Shown piece by piece: positions 9,443 through 17,928 of a stretch of 64,000 nucleotides of DNA. A program made the translations under genes and the position numbers. Position 1 is the stretch's first letter, and every line of letters starts with the position of its first letter. Below the pieces are notes generated by a model. That model made no database searches. It was not told the DNA's origin and saw only the letters and a program-made list of their open reading frames with translations. This DNA is from DAIMFL01 sp964372215 (GTDB lineage Bacteria; Pseudomonadota; Alphaproteobacteria; Dongiales; Dongiaceae): assembly GCA_964372215.1 (NCBI GenBank), contig CAYJQC010000004.1, positions 145,650 through 209,649 on the forward strand. Direction: 5' to 3'.

Positions 9443-11475
9443 CCGAGGGCGAGGCGGCCCCATATTGCGCCGCTGTCGATCGGATCGAGACGGCGTGGAT
9501 CCCCTTGGCCGACGGCCGCCGACTCGCCGCACGGCTGTTCCTGCCGAAGGATGCGGCCGCCAATCCGGTTCCTGTGATCCTCGAGTACATTCCCTATCGC
9601 CGGCGCGACGGCACCCGGACCGCCGACGACGAGATGCACGTGTGGTTCGCGGCGAACGGCTATGCCTGTGCCCGGGTCGACATCGCCGGCTCCGGCGATT
9701 CCGACGGCCTGATCGAGGACGAGTACGTCACGCGCGAGCAGGATGACGGGCTCGAGGTGATCGCCTGGCTCGCCGGCCAGGCCTGGTGCTCGGGGGCCGT
9801 CGGCATGATCGGCATCTCTTGGGGCGGCTTCAACGGCCTGCAGATCGCCGCGCGCCGGCCGCCGGCACTCAAGGCCGTCATCTCGCTCTGCTCCACGGTC
9901 GATCGCTACCACGACGACGTGCATTTCATGGGCGGCTGCGTGCTCGACTGCAACATGGACTGGGGCGCGTATTTCTTCACCATGAGCGGCTTCCCACCTG
10001 ATCCCGGGACAGCGGGAGAGGGCAGGTGGCGGGACCTGTGGCGCCAGCGGATCGAGAATGTCGAGCTCTACCCGGCGCTGTGGCTTGGGCATCGCCGCCG
10101 CGACGCGTTCTGGCGCCATGGCTCGGTGATCGAGAACTACGGGGCGATCCCCGTGCCGGTGCTGGCGGTCAGCGGCTGGGCAGACGGCTACACCCGGGCA
10201 GTGACGGCGTTGGTCGCGAGCCTCGATGCCCCCTGCAAGGGCATCATCGGCCCGTGGGGTCACCGCTATCCCCATGCCGGCGTCCCCGGGCCGGCGATCG
10301 GCTTCCTGCAGGAGGCCAGGCGATGGTGGGACAAGTGGTTGAAGGGCATCGAGACCGGAGTCGATGCCGACCCGGCGATGCGGCTGTGGCTGCAGGAGCC
10401 GCAGCCTCCGGCCGGTCATGTTCCCGAGCGGGGCGGGCGATGGATCGGCCTCGACCGCTGGCCGGTTCCGCAGCAGACGGTGCAGACGCTCCGGCTGGCG
10501 GACGGCCGCCTCGATCTGGGGGCGGTGAAATCGACACGGCGGACCGCGACCATATGCTCGCCGCACACCACCGGCCTCGCCTCCGGCGAGTGGTGCGCCT
10601 ACGGTCTGGGCAAGATCGCACCTGAACTGCCGCTGGACCAGCGGCCGGACGACCTGGGGTCGCTCACCTATGATGGAGCCGTCCTGGCCGACGCCCTGGC
10701 TGTGGTGGGGGCTCCCCGAGTGCGCCTGCGGGTGTCCTGCGACAAGCCACTGGCCCTGCTGGCGGTCCGGCTCAGCGTCGTGCAGCCCGACGGCAGCGTC
10801 GAGCGGCTGAGCTACGGCGTACTCAACCTCTGCCATCGCGACGGCCACGAGCAGCTTTCCCCGCTCGCACCCGGGGTGCCCTACGACGTCGCCGTCGAGC
10901 TCAAGACGATGGCGCATCGGATCCCGGCCGGCCAACTCCTGCGGCTCGCCGTGTCGACATCGTACTGGCCCCTGCTGTGGCCGTCGCCGGAACCGGCGAG
11001 CGTCACCGTGCATGAAGACGGATCTTGGCTGGAGTTGCCGGTGCTCGACTCTGTCGACGACCGGCCGGCGCCGGTCTTCGGGCCGCCGGAATCCGCACCG
11101 CCCGCGGCCGTGACGGTGACCCGGGAGGGCGCCGAGACGCGGCAGATCCTGCGGGACATCGGCGAGGCCAGCACGACGTTCAGGGTGTCGCGCGACGACG
11201 GCTCGTACGTCATCGACGACATCGGTACCGAGCAGACTTTCACCCGGGTCCACGAATGCTCGATCCGCGACAACGATCCGCTCAGCGCACGCACGCGCGT
11301 GGCGTGCACCGCCAGCTATCGTCGCGGCGGCTGGCAGGCGCGCGTCGAAAGCGAGATCGAAATGACGTGCGACGATCGTGAGTTCCACTTCACCGCCCGG
11401 CTGGCGACATTCGACGGCGAGCGACCCTTCGTGGAGCGTCGCATCGTCTGCTCGGTCCCGCGCGATCACGCCTAG
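9439..11475 (+). CDS. CocE/NonD family hydrolase, copy 2
   Basis: A 678-residue paralogue of the protein at 6738-8783 on the opposite strand. Nucleophile elbow GISWGG, acid region SGWADGYT and base GPWGHRYP are conserved. About the first 130 shared residues are over 90 percent identical between the copies, while the rest falls to roughly 55-60 percent. ATG overlaps the TetR stop, so the regulator and hydrolase are co-translated. Two hydrolases around one importer suggest staged hydrolysis of an imported ester or peptide; the substrate is unknown. Confidence 0.88.
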   Translation: MTEGEAAPYCAAVDRIETAWIPLADGRRLAARLFLPKDAAANPVPVILEYIPYRRRDGTRTADDEMHVWFAANGYACARVDIAGSGDSDGLIEDEYVTREQDDGLEVIAWLAGQAWCSGAVGMIGISWGGFNGLQIAARRPPALKAVISLCSTVDRYHDDVHFMGGCVLDCNMDWGAYFFTMSGFPPDPGTAGEGRWRDLWRQRIENVELYPALWLGHRRRDAFWRHGSVIENYGAIPVPVLAVSGWADGYTRAVTALVASLDAPCKGIIGPWGHRYPHAGVPGPAIGFLQEARRWWDKWLKGIETGVDADPAMRLWLQEPQPPAGHVPERGGRWIGLDRWPVPQQTVQTLRLADGRLDLGAVKSTRRTATICSPHTTGLASGEWCAYGLGKIAPELPLDQRPDDLGSLTYDGAVLADALAVVGAPRVRLRVSCDKPLALLAVRLSVVQPDGSVERLSYGVLNLCHRDGHEQLSPLAPGVPYDVAVELKTMAHRIPAGQLLRLAVSTSYWPLLWPSPEPASVTVHEDGSWLELPVLDSVDDRPAPVFGPPESAPPAAVTVTREGAETRQILRDIGEASTTFRVSRDDGSYVIDDIGTEQTFTRVHECSIRDNDPLSARTRVACTASYRRGGWQARVESEIEMTCDDREFHFTARLATFDGERPFVERRIVCSVPRDHA

Positions 11476-11479
11476 GCTT

Positions 11480-12286
11480 ATGGCGATGCAGCCGGACCGG
11501 ATAGCAGCCATCCTCGATCTCGATCGCTATCCCTTGCATGCGCCCGAGGGGGCGCTCTACCGGCAGGTCGTCGACCGATGCCGCGCGCGGCTGGCGGCTG
11601 AAGGCATGTTCGATCTGGAGGGTTTCGTGCATGCCGATGCGTTGGCCCGGTGCATCGCTGCGCTGAGGCCCGAGATCGACACCGCCAGTTTCGTCCACCA
11701 GCGGCGCCACAACATCTATTTCCGCGACGAGGTCGAGGGACTCGCCCCCGATCATCCGGCGCTTCGGCAGATGGACACGGTGAACCGCACCTTGTGCGCC
11801 GACCAGATGCGGGATTCGCCGATCGCCGCGATCTATGAATGGGCGCCGTTGCGCCGCTTCCTGGCAGAGGCGATGGCAAAGCGCGAGCTGTTCCTGATGG
11901 ATGACGACCTGGCCCGGATCAACGTCATGTCGTACCGGGATGGCGCGGCGCTCAACTGGCACTTCGATCGCTCCGAATTCACCACGACGCTCCTGCTGCA
12001 GGCTCCCGATGGCGGCGGCGAGTTCGAGTTCCGTCGCGATCTGCGCTCCGACGACGACCCGAACTACGACGGCGTGGCGCGGCTGCTTGCCGGTGCCGAT
12101 CGCCAAGTCAGCCGGTTGGCGCTCGGGCCGGGCACGCTCAACGTCTTCAAGGGCCGCAACACCGCCCACCGCGTGACTCCGGTTCGCGGCGCGCGCGAGC
12201 GGATCATCGCGGTCTTCTCGTACTACGAACGCCCGGGAGTGGTGTTCACGCGCGAGGAACGCATTGGGTTCTACGGCAGATCCTGA
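11480..12286 (+). CDS. 2-oxoglutarate/Fe(II)-dependent oxygenase
   Basis: A 268-residue protein with the facial triad of 2OG-Fe(II) dioxygenases: HFD (His161, Asp163) and His230 in NTAHRVTP, plus an Arg near 239-241 in the position that binds 2-oxoglutarate. Such enzymes couple 2-oxoglutarate decarboxylation to hydroxylation of a small molecule. ATG lies 5 bases after the CocE copy 2 stop, so it belongs to the TetR-CocE unit. Hydroxylation of the substrate or product of the hydrolases is a reasonable inference. The N-terminal 130 residues match no family that I recognise. Confidence 0.8.
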   Translation: MAMQPDRIAAILDLDRYPLHAPEGALYRQVVDRCRARLAAEGMFDLEGFVHADALARCIAALRPEIDTASFVHQRRHNIYFRDEVEGLAPDHPALRQMDTVNRTLCADQMRDSPIAAIYEWAPLRRFLAEAMAKRELFLMDDDLARINVMSYRDGAALNWHFDRSEFTTTLLLQAPDGGGEFEFRRDLRSDDDPNYDGVARLLAGADRQVSRLALGPGTLNVFKGRNTAHRVTPVRGARERIIAVFSYYERPGVVFTREERIGFYGRS

Positions 12287-12314
12287 GACGGCATCGCAGG
12301 ACGGCCCCGACCGC

Positions 12315-13919
12315 TCAATTCAGGAAGGCGGCGTCCTCCCGCATCTCGATGACGGTCGGACGGTCGGCGGCAAAGGCGCCGGCGACCGCCGCCTCGAACG
12401 CGGCCAGGCTGTCCGGCCGGGCGGTCAGGCAGCCGAAGCCGCCAGCCACCGTCAGGTAGTCGGGATTGAGCTGGTTCACGCCGATCGTCGGAATCCCGCG
12501 CGCCTTCATGCCATCGCGAATCTGCGCCAGGCTGTCGTTGTTCCACAGCACGATGGCGATCGGCAGCTTGTGCTCCACCGCGGTCGCCAGCTCCTGCATG
12601 GTGAACAGGAAGCCGCCATCGCCGACCAGCACCGCCGTCGGCCGCTTTGGCGCGGCGAACTGGCCGCCAATCGCCGCGGGCAGCGCGAAGCCAAGCGTCC
12701 CGTAGCCGACCGGGAAGAACCAGGTCTTCGGTGCGAAGCAGGGGTAGAAGGAATAGCCGGTATAGGCGATCTGCGTCATGTCGGTGAACACCATGCCGTC
12801 CTGCGGCACGGCACGGCGCAGGGCATCGAGCACGGTCACGTGCTTGCGCTCGAGCGCTGTGAAGTTGTCGCGCTCGGCCTTGCGCGTCGCGGCGATCTCG
12901 CCATTGCCCTTGAACCCGTCGGCGCGCGCGTTTCCCAGCGCCGCCAGGATCGCCGTCAGGGTCTCACGGGCGTCGGCCTGGATCGCCACCGCCGGGTCGT
13001 AGTCGCGGGTGACGGTCAGGGGATCGATGTCGACCCGGATCATCGGTCCGCCCAGCTCGAGCCGCCCGTCGAGCCAGATGTCCGGCTCGGACAGCTCGGT
13101 GCCGATCGCTAGCACCAGGTCAGCGGACTTGACGAAGCCTTGGGTCGCGGCACGGTCGAGGGTCACCTCGAGCGCCAGTTCGTGATCGTCCGGGATGATA
13201 CCCTTGGCGGCGATGGTCGGCAGCACCGCGGCGCCGACCGCCTCGGCAAGGTGCAGCAGTTCGGCGGCCGCGGCGATGCTGCCACCGCCGGCGATGATCA
13301 GCGGGCGCTTTGCCGCCTTGAGCAGCTTCACCGCCTCGGAGATTGCCTCGGGGGCGGGCAGGGAACGCCGGCCGGTCGCGCGCCGCCGCGGGCTGGTGGT
13401 ATCGGGCGTCTTCAGCACGTCGAGCGGGATCGAGATGTGGCAGGGCCGTGGCCGCTCCGTGTCGAACAGCGTGAAGGCCCGGGCCACCAGCTCGTGCACC
13501 TGGTCCGGAGTCTGGGCGATGGCGGAGAAAGCGGTGAGCGGCTCGGTCACCCGCGCCTGATCGCGGATCTCGTGCAGCCGGCCGCGGCCCATGCCGAGAT
13601 CGCCGGTCGCCGCCACGCTGGAGATCACCAGCATCGGCTGGGAATCGGAATAGGCCTGGCCGATCGGCGTCGCCGCATTGGTGACGCCGGGGCCGGAGAT
13701 CAGCAGGCACACGCCGGGCCGGCCGGAGACGCGGGCATAGCCGTCGGCCATGAACCCGGCGCCCTGCTCGTGCCGCACGCCGATGTGACGGATGCCGGCG
13801 CCCTCGATGCCGCGATAGGCTTCGAGGGTGTGCACGCCGGGCATGCCGAACACCGTATCCACGCCATAGGCGCGCAGCAGGTACATGAGTTGGGTGCCGC
13901 AGGAAACTGTCGGGGTCAT
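12315..13919 (-). CDS. Thiamine-diphosphate-dependent enzyme, acetolactate-synthase-like
   Basis: A 534-residue ThDP enzyme. The N-terminal pyrimidine-binding domain has the catalytic Glu in RHEQGAGFMADG (Glu51). A central domain follows, and the C-terminal pyrophosphate domain has GDGGFLFTMQELATAVEH and then IVLWNND. Reactions in this superfamily decarboxylate or ligate 2-oxo acids (acetolactate synthase, glyoxylate carboligase, benzoylformate decarboxylase types). A stand-alone large subunit in a catabolic operon suggests a 2-oxo acid decarboxylase or carboligase rather than branched-chain synthesis. It is the last gene of the operon, 42 bases after the HpcH-type aldolase. Confidence 0.88.
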   Translation of the reverse strand: MTPTVSCGTQLMYLLRAYGVDTVFGMPGVHTLEAYRGIEGAGIRHIGVRHEQGAGFMADGYARVSGRPGVCLLISGPGVTNAATPIGQAYSDSQPMLVISSVAATGDLGMGRGRLHEIRDQARVTEPLTAFSAIAQTPDQVHELVARAFTLFDTERPRPCHISIPLDVLKTPDTTSPRRRATGRRSLPAPEAISEAVKLLKAAKRPLIIAGGGSIAAAAELLHLAEAVGAAVLPTIAAKGIIPDDHELALEVTLDRAATQGFVKSADLVLAIGTELSEPDIWLDGRLELGGPMIRVDIDPLTVTRDYDPAVAIQADARETLTAILAALGNARADGFKGNGEIAATRKAERDNFTALERKHVTVLDALRRAVPQDGMVFTDMTQIAYTGYSFYPCFAPKTWFFPVGYGTLGFALPAAIGGQFAAPKRPTAVLVGDGGFLFTMQELATAVEHKLPIAIVLWNNDSLAQIRDGMKARGIPTIGVNQLNPDYLTVAGGFGCLTARPDSLAAFEAAVAGAFAADRPTVIEMREDAAFLN

Positions 13920-13961
13920 GCTGTCTCCGCTACTCGTGATTCATGTGCAACTTGCCGAGTC

Positions 13962-14690
13962 TCAGGCCGGGTTCCTGGCCTGGGCCAGGCCGGCGTAGAG
14001 TGCGCCGTACTCGTCCACCACCACCATGAACCACGGATCGAGCGGCTCGACGAACGCCCGCTCGGCCGGGGTCCAGGCCGGCATGATCCAGGGCTTGCCC
14101 GCCGCCTTGGCGGCGGCGGCGACGCGCTTCAGGTCGGCCTTGTCCGCATCGCCGTTCTTGTAGGCGCCGCGGCCACGGCTGAGCGACAGATCGCTCGGGC
14201 CCAGGAACACGCCGTCGACGGTCGGCAGCGCCAGAATCTGCTCGACATCGGCCAGCGCTGCGGCGGATTCGACCATCGGGAAGCAGCGCGTCCGGGCGTT
14301 GGCGCCGTCGTAATAGTCCTGTCCGGCGCCGCCATAGCCGGAGGTGCGGGTGCCGGCGAAGCTGCGGTTGCCGAGCGGCGGGAACTTCGCCGCCGCGGTC
14401 ACTTCCTCGGCATGGCCGACACCCTCGATATGCGGGATGATCACGCCGTCGCAGCCCATGTCGAGCGCCTGCTGGATCGGCACCGCGCTGGGGCCGAGCA
14501 CTTTGGCGTAGACTTCGAGCTTCAGGGCCTTGATCAGGGCGATCAGCTTGTCGGTGGCGTCGAGGTCGAACAGCCCATGCTCGATGTCCAGCAGGAAGCG
14601 CCGATAGCCGAGGTCGCGGGCGATCTCCACCATGGCGTGGTGCGGCGTCGACAGCCATACCGCCAGCTTGTCCATGTCGGCATCAGCCAT
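13962..14690 (-). CDS. HpcH/HpaI-family class II aldolase
   Basis: A 242-residue TIM-barrel aldolase. The catalytic His is in DIEHGLFD (His38), and metal ligands are Glu141 in PMVESAAAL and Asp167 in FLGPSDLSLS. Family members cleave 4-hydroxy-2-oxo acids into pyruvate or glyoxylate plus an aldehyde. The Arg that binds the pyruvate carboxylate in HpaI aligns with Lys63 here (VYAKVLG), which may alter donor choice. The gene overlaps the RraA-like gene by 8 bases and is followed by the ThDP enzyme. Confidence 0.85.
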   Translation of the reverse strand: MADADMDKLAVWLSTPHHAMVEIARDLGYRRFLLDIEHGLFDLDATDKLIALIKALKLEVYAKVLGPSAVPIQQALDMGCDGVIIPHIEGVGHAEEVTAAAKFPPLGNRSFAGTRTSGYGGAGQDYYDGANARTRCFPMVESAAALADVEQILALPTVDGVFLGPSDLSLSRGRGAYKNGDADKADLKRVAAAAKAAGKPWIMPAWTPAERAFVEPLDPWFMVVVDEYGALYAGLAQARNPA

Positions 14691-15378
14691 GAGCCACCCC
14701 GTCCTTGCGTCCGCGTTCGGCGATCATCGCCTCGATATCGACCAGCTCCTGCAGCCTCGTGCCGGCCACGACTTTCTCCAGCCAGCCGCCCTCGTCGGCC
14801 TGGTCGGCAAGCGCCACGTCGATCAGGCCCGGCAGTTCCGCCGGCGGCACGAAGAGCACCCCGCACTCGTCCGCCAGCACCGCATCGCCCGGCTGCACCG
14901 AGACGCCACCGCAGGCTACGGGCATGTTGAACGCGCCGCCCAGGTTGAGCAGCTTGGTGGTGATCGGCGACACGCCGCGCGCCCAGGTGGGAACGCCCTG
15001 CTTGCGCACCTCCGCCGGATCGGTGACCGGTCCGTCGATGATCACGCCGGCCACCCCGCGCAGCTTCGCCACGGCCGCCATGAAGCCGCCCCAACAGGCG
15101 TGCCGGCTGTCGCCGCAGCGATCGATCACCAGCACGTCGCCGGGGCGCACCCGGTCCATGGCGTAGTACAGCAGCGTCGAATCGGGGCCGGGAATGGAGA
15201 CGGTGACAGCAGTGCCGGCGATGCGGCGCCCCTCGATCAATGGCCTGAGCGCGATATCGGCAAAGCGGTCGTGCAGGTAATGGCCGGCGGTCGCGGCCTC
15301 GACCTGTCGCAGGCGGTCGACCAGCGCTGCGGGAAGCGGCGCCGGCAGGGCCTCGATGCGGTAGGACGTTATGCCCAT
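14683..15378 (-). CDS. RraA-like aldolase/decarboxylase family protein
   Basis: A 231-residue protein with RraA-fold landmarks: RPGDVLVIDRCGD and QPGDAVLADECGVLFVP. Active members of this family are metal-dependent 4-hydroxy-4-methyl-2-oxoglutarate aldolases or oxaloacetate decarboxylases, with the signature G-x20-R-D-x2-E/D. Here the spacing is kept (Gly98, Asp120, Glu123) but the Arg position is Thr119 (GPVTDPAE). The pyruvate-binding site is therefore modified and the activity cannot be assumed. Start ATG at 15378; it overlaps the aldolase gene by 8 bases. The 191 bases upstream to the PotA-type gene hold no convincing gene. Confidence 0.8.
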   Translation of the reverse strand: MGITSYRIEALPAPLPAALVDRLRQVEAATAGHYLHDRFADIALRPLIEGRRIAGTAVTVSIPGPDSTLLYYAMDRVRPGDVLVIDRCGDSRHACWGGFMAAVAKLRGVAGVIIDGPVTDPAEVRKQGVPTWARGVSPITTKLLNLGGAFNMPVACGGVSVQPGDAVLADECGVLFVPPAELPGLIDVALADQADEGGWLEKVVAGTRLQELVDIEAMIAERGRKDGVAHG

Positions 15379-15569
15379 CTGTTCCTCTGTTGCTGGCGGC
15401 GCGACAGGTCACCGCACCGGCTTCGTTGTCGATCGGTTCGGCTCGTCGGCACGCGCCGGATTCCACCGCTTGCTCTCGGCGCCTTGCGCACCTTGCCCGC
15501 GGTGTGTCGCCGGGCCGGAGCCGGCGCCGGCACGAAGTCGGCAAGGCGTTCGAGCGTGGCCATCGTCCG

Positions 15570-16685
15570 CTACTCCGTCAGCGCCCGGATGTCGTCGGTG
15601 CGGCAGGACAGCACCCGACGGTCGCCGACGCTCGGCATGGTGCCGGCCTTGGCCCGACAGTTCTGCACCCGCACCACGATCTGTTCGCCGCTGTCCAGGG
15701 CGACGACGTACCGACGGTCGGTGCCGATATAGATCTCTTCCCGGATCGTGCCTTCGAGCCGCATCCGGGTAGCGCCATCTGGCGACTCCGATGCGGACAA
15801 GATGCTGAGCGCCTCCGGGCGGATCGCCAAAGTGAGCGCCTGGCCGGGCTGGGGTGGCGACCCGGGCACCGGAAGCGACAGGCGGACGCCGGCGGAGTCC
15901 ACGGCGATCGCGGTTCCATTCACTCCCGCAACCCGGCCGTCCAGGAAGTTCATCTCGCCGATGAAGTCGGCGCCGAAGCGGGTGGTCGGCCGCTCGTAGA
16001 TGCCAAGGGGGTCGTCGACCTGAAGCACCCGGCCTTTGTGCATGACCGCGATGCGGTCCGACATGGTGAGGGCTTCCTCCTGATCGTGGGTCACGAAGAT
16101 GAAGGTGATGCCGAGCCGGCGCTGCATGTGCTTGAGCTCGATCTGCATCTCCTTGCGGAGCTTTAGATCGAGCGCGCCCAAGGGTTCGTCGAGCAGCAGC
16201 ACGGCAGGCCGATTGACCAGGGCGCGGGCCAGGGCAACGCGCTGCTGCTGGCCGCCGGAGAGTTCGGAGGGTCGGCGCTTCGCCATCGCCGCCATATGGA
16301 CCAGCTTGAGCGCCTCGGCGACGCGCTCGATCCGCTCGGCCTTGGGCGTCCGCTTGACCGACAGCCCGAAGCCGACATTCTCCTCCACCGACAGATGGGG
16401 AAACAGCGCATAGCTCTGGAACACGGTGTTCACTGGGCGCAGATGTGCCGGCACATCGGACATGCGGCGGTCCTGGATCAGGATCTCGCCCCGGGTCGGA
16501 AGCTCGAACCCGGCGATCAGCCGCAGCGTGGTGGTCTTGCCGCAGCCCGACGGGCCCAGCAAGGTGAAGAACTCGCCGGATCGGATGTCGATATCGATGT
16601 CGCTGACGGCGTTTACCTCGGCGGCGTGGGCGCTGCCGCTGAAGCTTTTCGACACGCCCCTGAGCTGTACGGCAAGTCCGGTCAT
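15570..16685 (-). CDS. PotA-type ABC transporter ATP-binding subunit
   Basis: A 371-residue ATPase. Walker A GPSGCGKTT, signature LSGGQQQRVALARAL and Walker B VLLLDEPLGALDL are followed by the switch His in FVTHDQEEA and a C-terminal TOBE domain. It energises import of the solute bound by the PotD-type protein just upstream. Polyamines are the classic substrate of the family. In this operon of aldolases and a ThDP enzyme, the true substrate may instead be an amino or sugar acid (inference). Confidence 0.9.
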   Translation of the reverse strand: MTGLAVQLRGVSKSFSGSAHAAEVNAVSDIDIDIRSGEFFTLLGPSGCGKTTTLRLIAGFELPTRGEILIQDRRMSDVPAHLRPVNTVFQSYALFPHLSVEENVGFGLSVKRTPKAERIERVAEALKLVHMAAMAKRRPSELSGGQQQRVALARALVNRPAVLLLDEPLGALDLKLRKEMQIELKHMQRRLGITFIFVTHDQEEALTMSDRIAVMHKGRVLQVDDPLGIYERPTTRFGADFIGEMNFLDGRVAGVNGTAIAVDSAGVRLSLPVPGSPPQPGQALTLAIRPEALSILSASESPDGATRMRLEGTIREEIYIGTDRRYVVALDSGEQIVVRVQNCRAKAGTMPSVGDRRVLSCRTDDIRALTE

Positions 16686-16748
16686 TCGTTCACCTGTGCC
16701 CCGGCGTACATGTCCGGAGGCAATGAGCCCCGCTTCGAGGGAAAGAGT

Positions 16749-16785
16749 TGCGGGAGGGCGGCGCGATCGGTGCAGCCCTCCCGCA
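16749..16785 (-). terminator. Strong hairpin between binding-protein and ATPase genes
   Basis: An uninterrupted 11-bp stem (TGCGGGAGGGC with GCCCTCCCGCA) and a 15-base loop lie between the stop of the PotD-type gene and the start of the PotA-type gene. In the transcript it is followed by a pyrimidine-rich stretch (ACTCTTTCCC) rather than a pure U run. It could be a partial terminator or a 3' stabiliser raising binding-protein mRNA above that of the ATPase, a common arrangement in importer operons. Confidence 0.5.
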
Positions 16786-16790
16786 CGCGA

Positions 16791-17858
16791 CTACTCTGCG
16801 GCTTTTACCTTGGTCCAGCCGTCTTGGTAGTACTTCATGGCGTCGCCGAGATCGAGGATGAAATCGGCGTTGGCCAGCTTCTCCGGCGACGGGAATATCG
16901 CGGCGTTTCCGGCGATCTCCGGCGGCAGCAGTGCCTTGGACTTGTCGACGGTGTTCGCCGCCTGGGTCAGCGTGGTGGTCTTGGCCGCGACTTCCGGCCG
17001 GAGCAGGAAGTCGAGAAACTTGTAGGCGGCGTCGACATTGGTGGCGCCCTTGGGGATCGAGTAGCCGTCGACCCACATCGTGCCGCCCTCGTCCGGCAGG
17101 ACGTAGTGAACATGCGGATTATCGATCGTCACCTGCAGCACGTTGCCGCTCCAAGCTTCGACGATGCAGGCCTCGCCCGAGGCGACGAGGTCGGCGAAGT
17201 TGGTACTGTTGTAGCCGGCGAGTATCTTCTTCTGCTCGATCAGGCTGTCCGTGGCCTTGGCGATCTCGTCGGGGTTCGTGGTGTTTGCGGCGAAGCCGTT
17301 CACCTGCAGCCCGGCGATGTAGGCGGCCAGCATGTTGTCGAGCATGTAGATCCGGCCAGCGTACTTCTCGTCCCACAATGACTTCCAACTGGTGATCGGC
17401 TGGTCGACGCATTCGGAATTATAGGCGAACCCGGTGGTGCCCCAGACGTACGGGATGCTGTACTTGTTGCCGACGTCGTATGAGATGTTCTGGAACACGT
17501 CGCTGATGTTGCCGTAGTTGGACATCCTGCTGTGATCCAGCTCCTCGATCAGGCCCTTCTTCGCCAGGATCTGCACCGCGTACTGGGACGGGTTTACCAG
17601 GTCGTAGCCGGCCGCGCCGGCTTCGAGCTTGGCGATCAGCGACTCGTTGCTGTCAAAAGTGTCGAAGTTGACATCGATGCCGGTTTCATTGCTGAAGTCA
17701 TCGAGGACTTCCTGGGGAAGTTCGCCACCCCAGGCATAGATGTTGAGCTCCTCGGCCATGGCCGGGGTCGTCCCGAAGACGGCGCCGGCTGTGAGCATGG
17801 CCGCGCCGAAAGCGAGCCCGGTGCTCAGGTTCAGGAATTTGTCGCTTCGAATCCGCAT
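16791..17858 (-). CDS. PotD/PotF-type periplasmic substrate-binding protein
   Basis: A 355-residue binding protein with a Sec signal peptide ending at TPAMAEE. The mature part begins LNIYAWGGELPQEVLDDF, typical of spermidine/putrescine-binding proteins. Other landmarks are GYDLVNPSQYAV, IPYVWGTTGFAYN and WVDGYSIPKGA. It delivers solute to the two permeases encoded just upstream. The upstream sequence contains GGGAG ahead of the ATG at 17858. Confidence 0.9.
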   Translation of the reverse strand: MRIRSDKFLNLSTGLAFGAAMLTAGAVFGTTPAMAEELNIYAWGGELPQEVLDDFSNETGIDVNFDTFDSNESLIAKLEAGAAGYDLVNPSQYAVQILAKKGLIEELDHSRMSNYGNISDVFQNISYDVGNKYSIPYVWGTTGFAYNSECVDQPITSWKSLWDEKYAGRIYMLDNMLAAYIAGLQVNGFAANTTNPDEIAKATDSLIEQKKILAGYNSTNFADLVASGEACIVEAWSGNVLQVTIDNPHVHYVLPDEGGTMWVDGYSIPKGATNVDAAYKFLDFLLRPEVAAKTTTLTQAANTVDKSKALLPPEIAGNAAIFPSPEKLANADFILDLGDAMKYYQDGWTKVKAAE

Positions 17859-17928
17859 TGCCTGTGTCTCCCATTTTGTTTGGCGGTGGACGAGTGGGTG
17901 ATTTCTCTCAGTGCCGAGGGGCCGGTCG

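Noticed and set aside
15369..15563. 64-codon frame in the gap between the PotA-type and RraA-like genes
   Set aside because: Arg-rich, no motif, overlaps the start of the RraA-like gene; at most a remnant.
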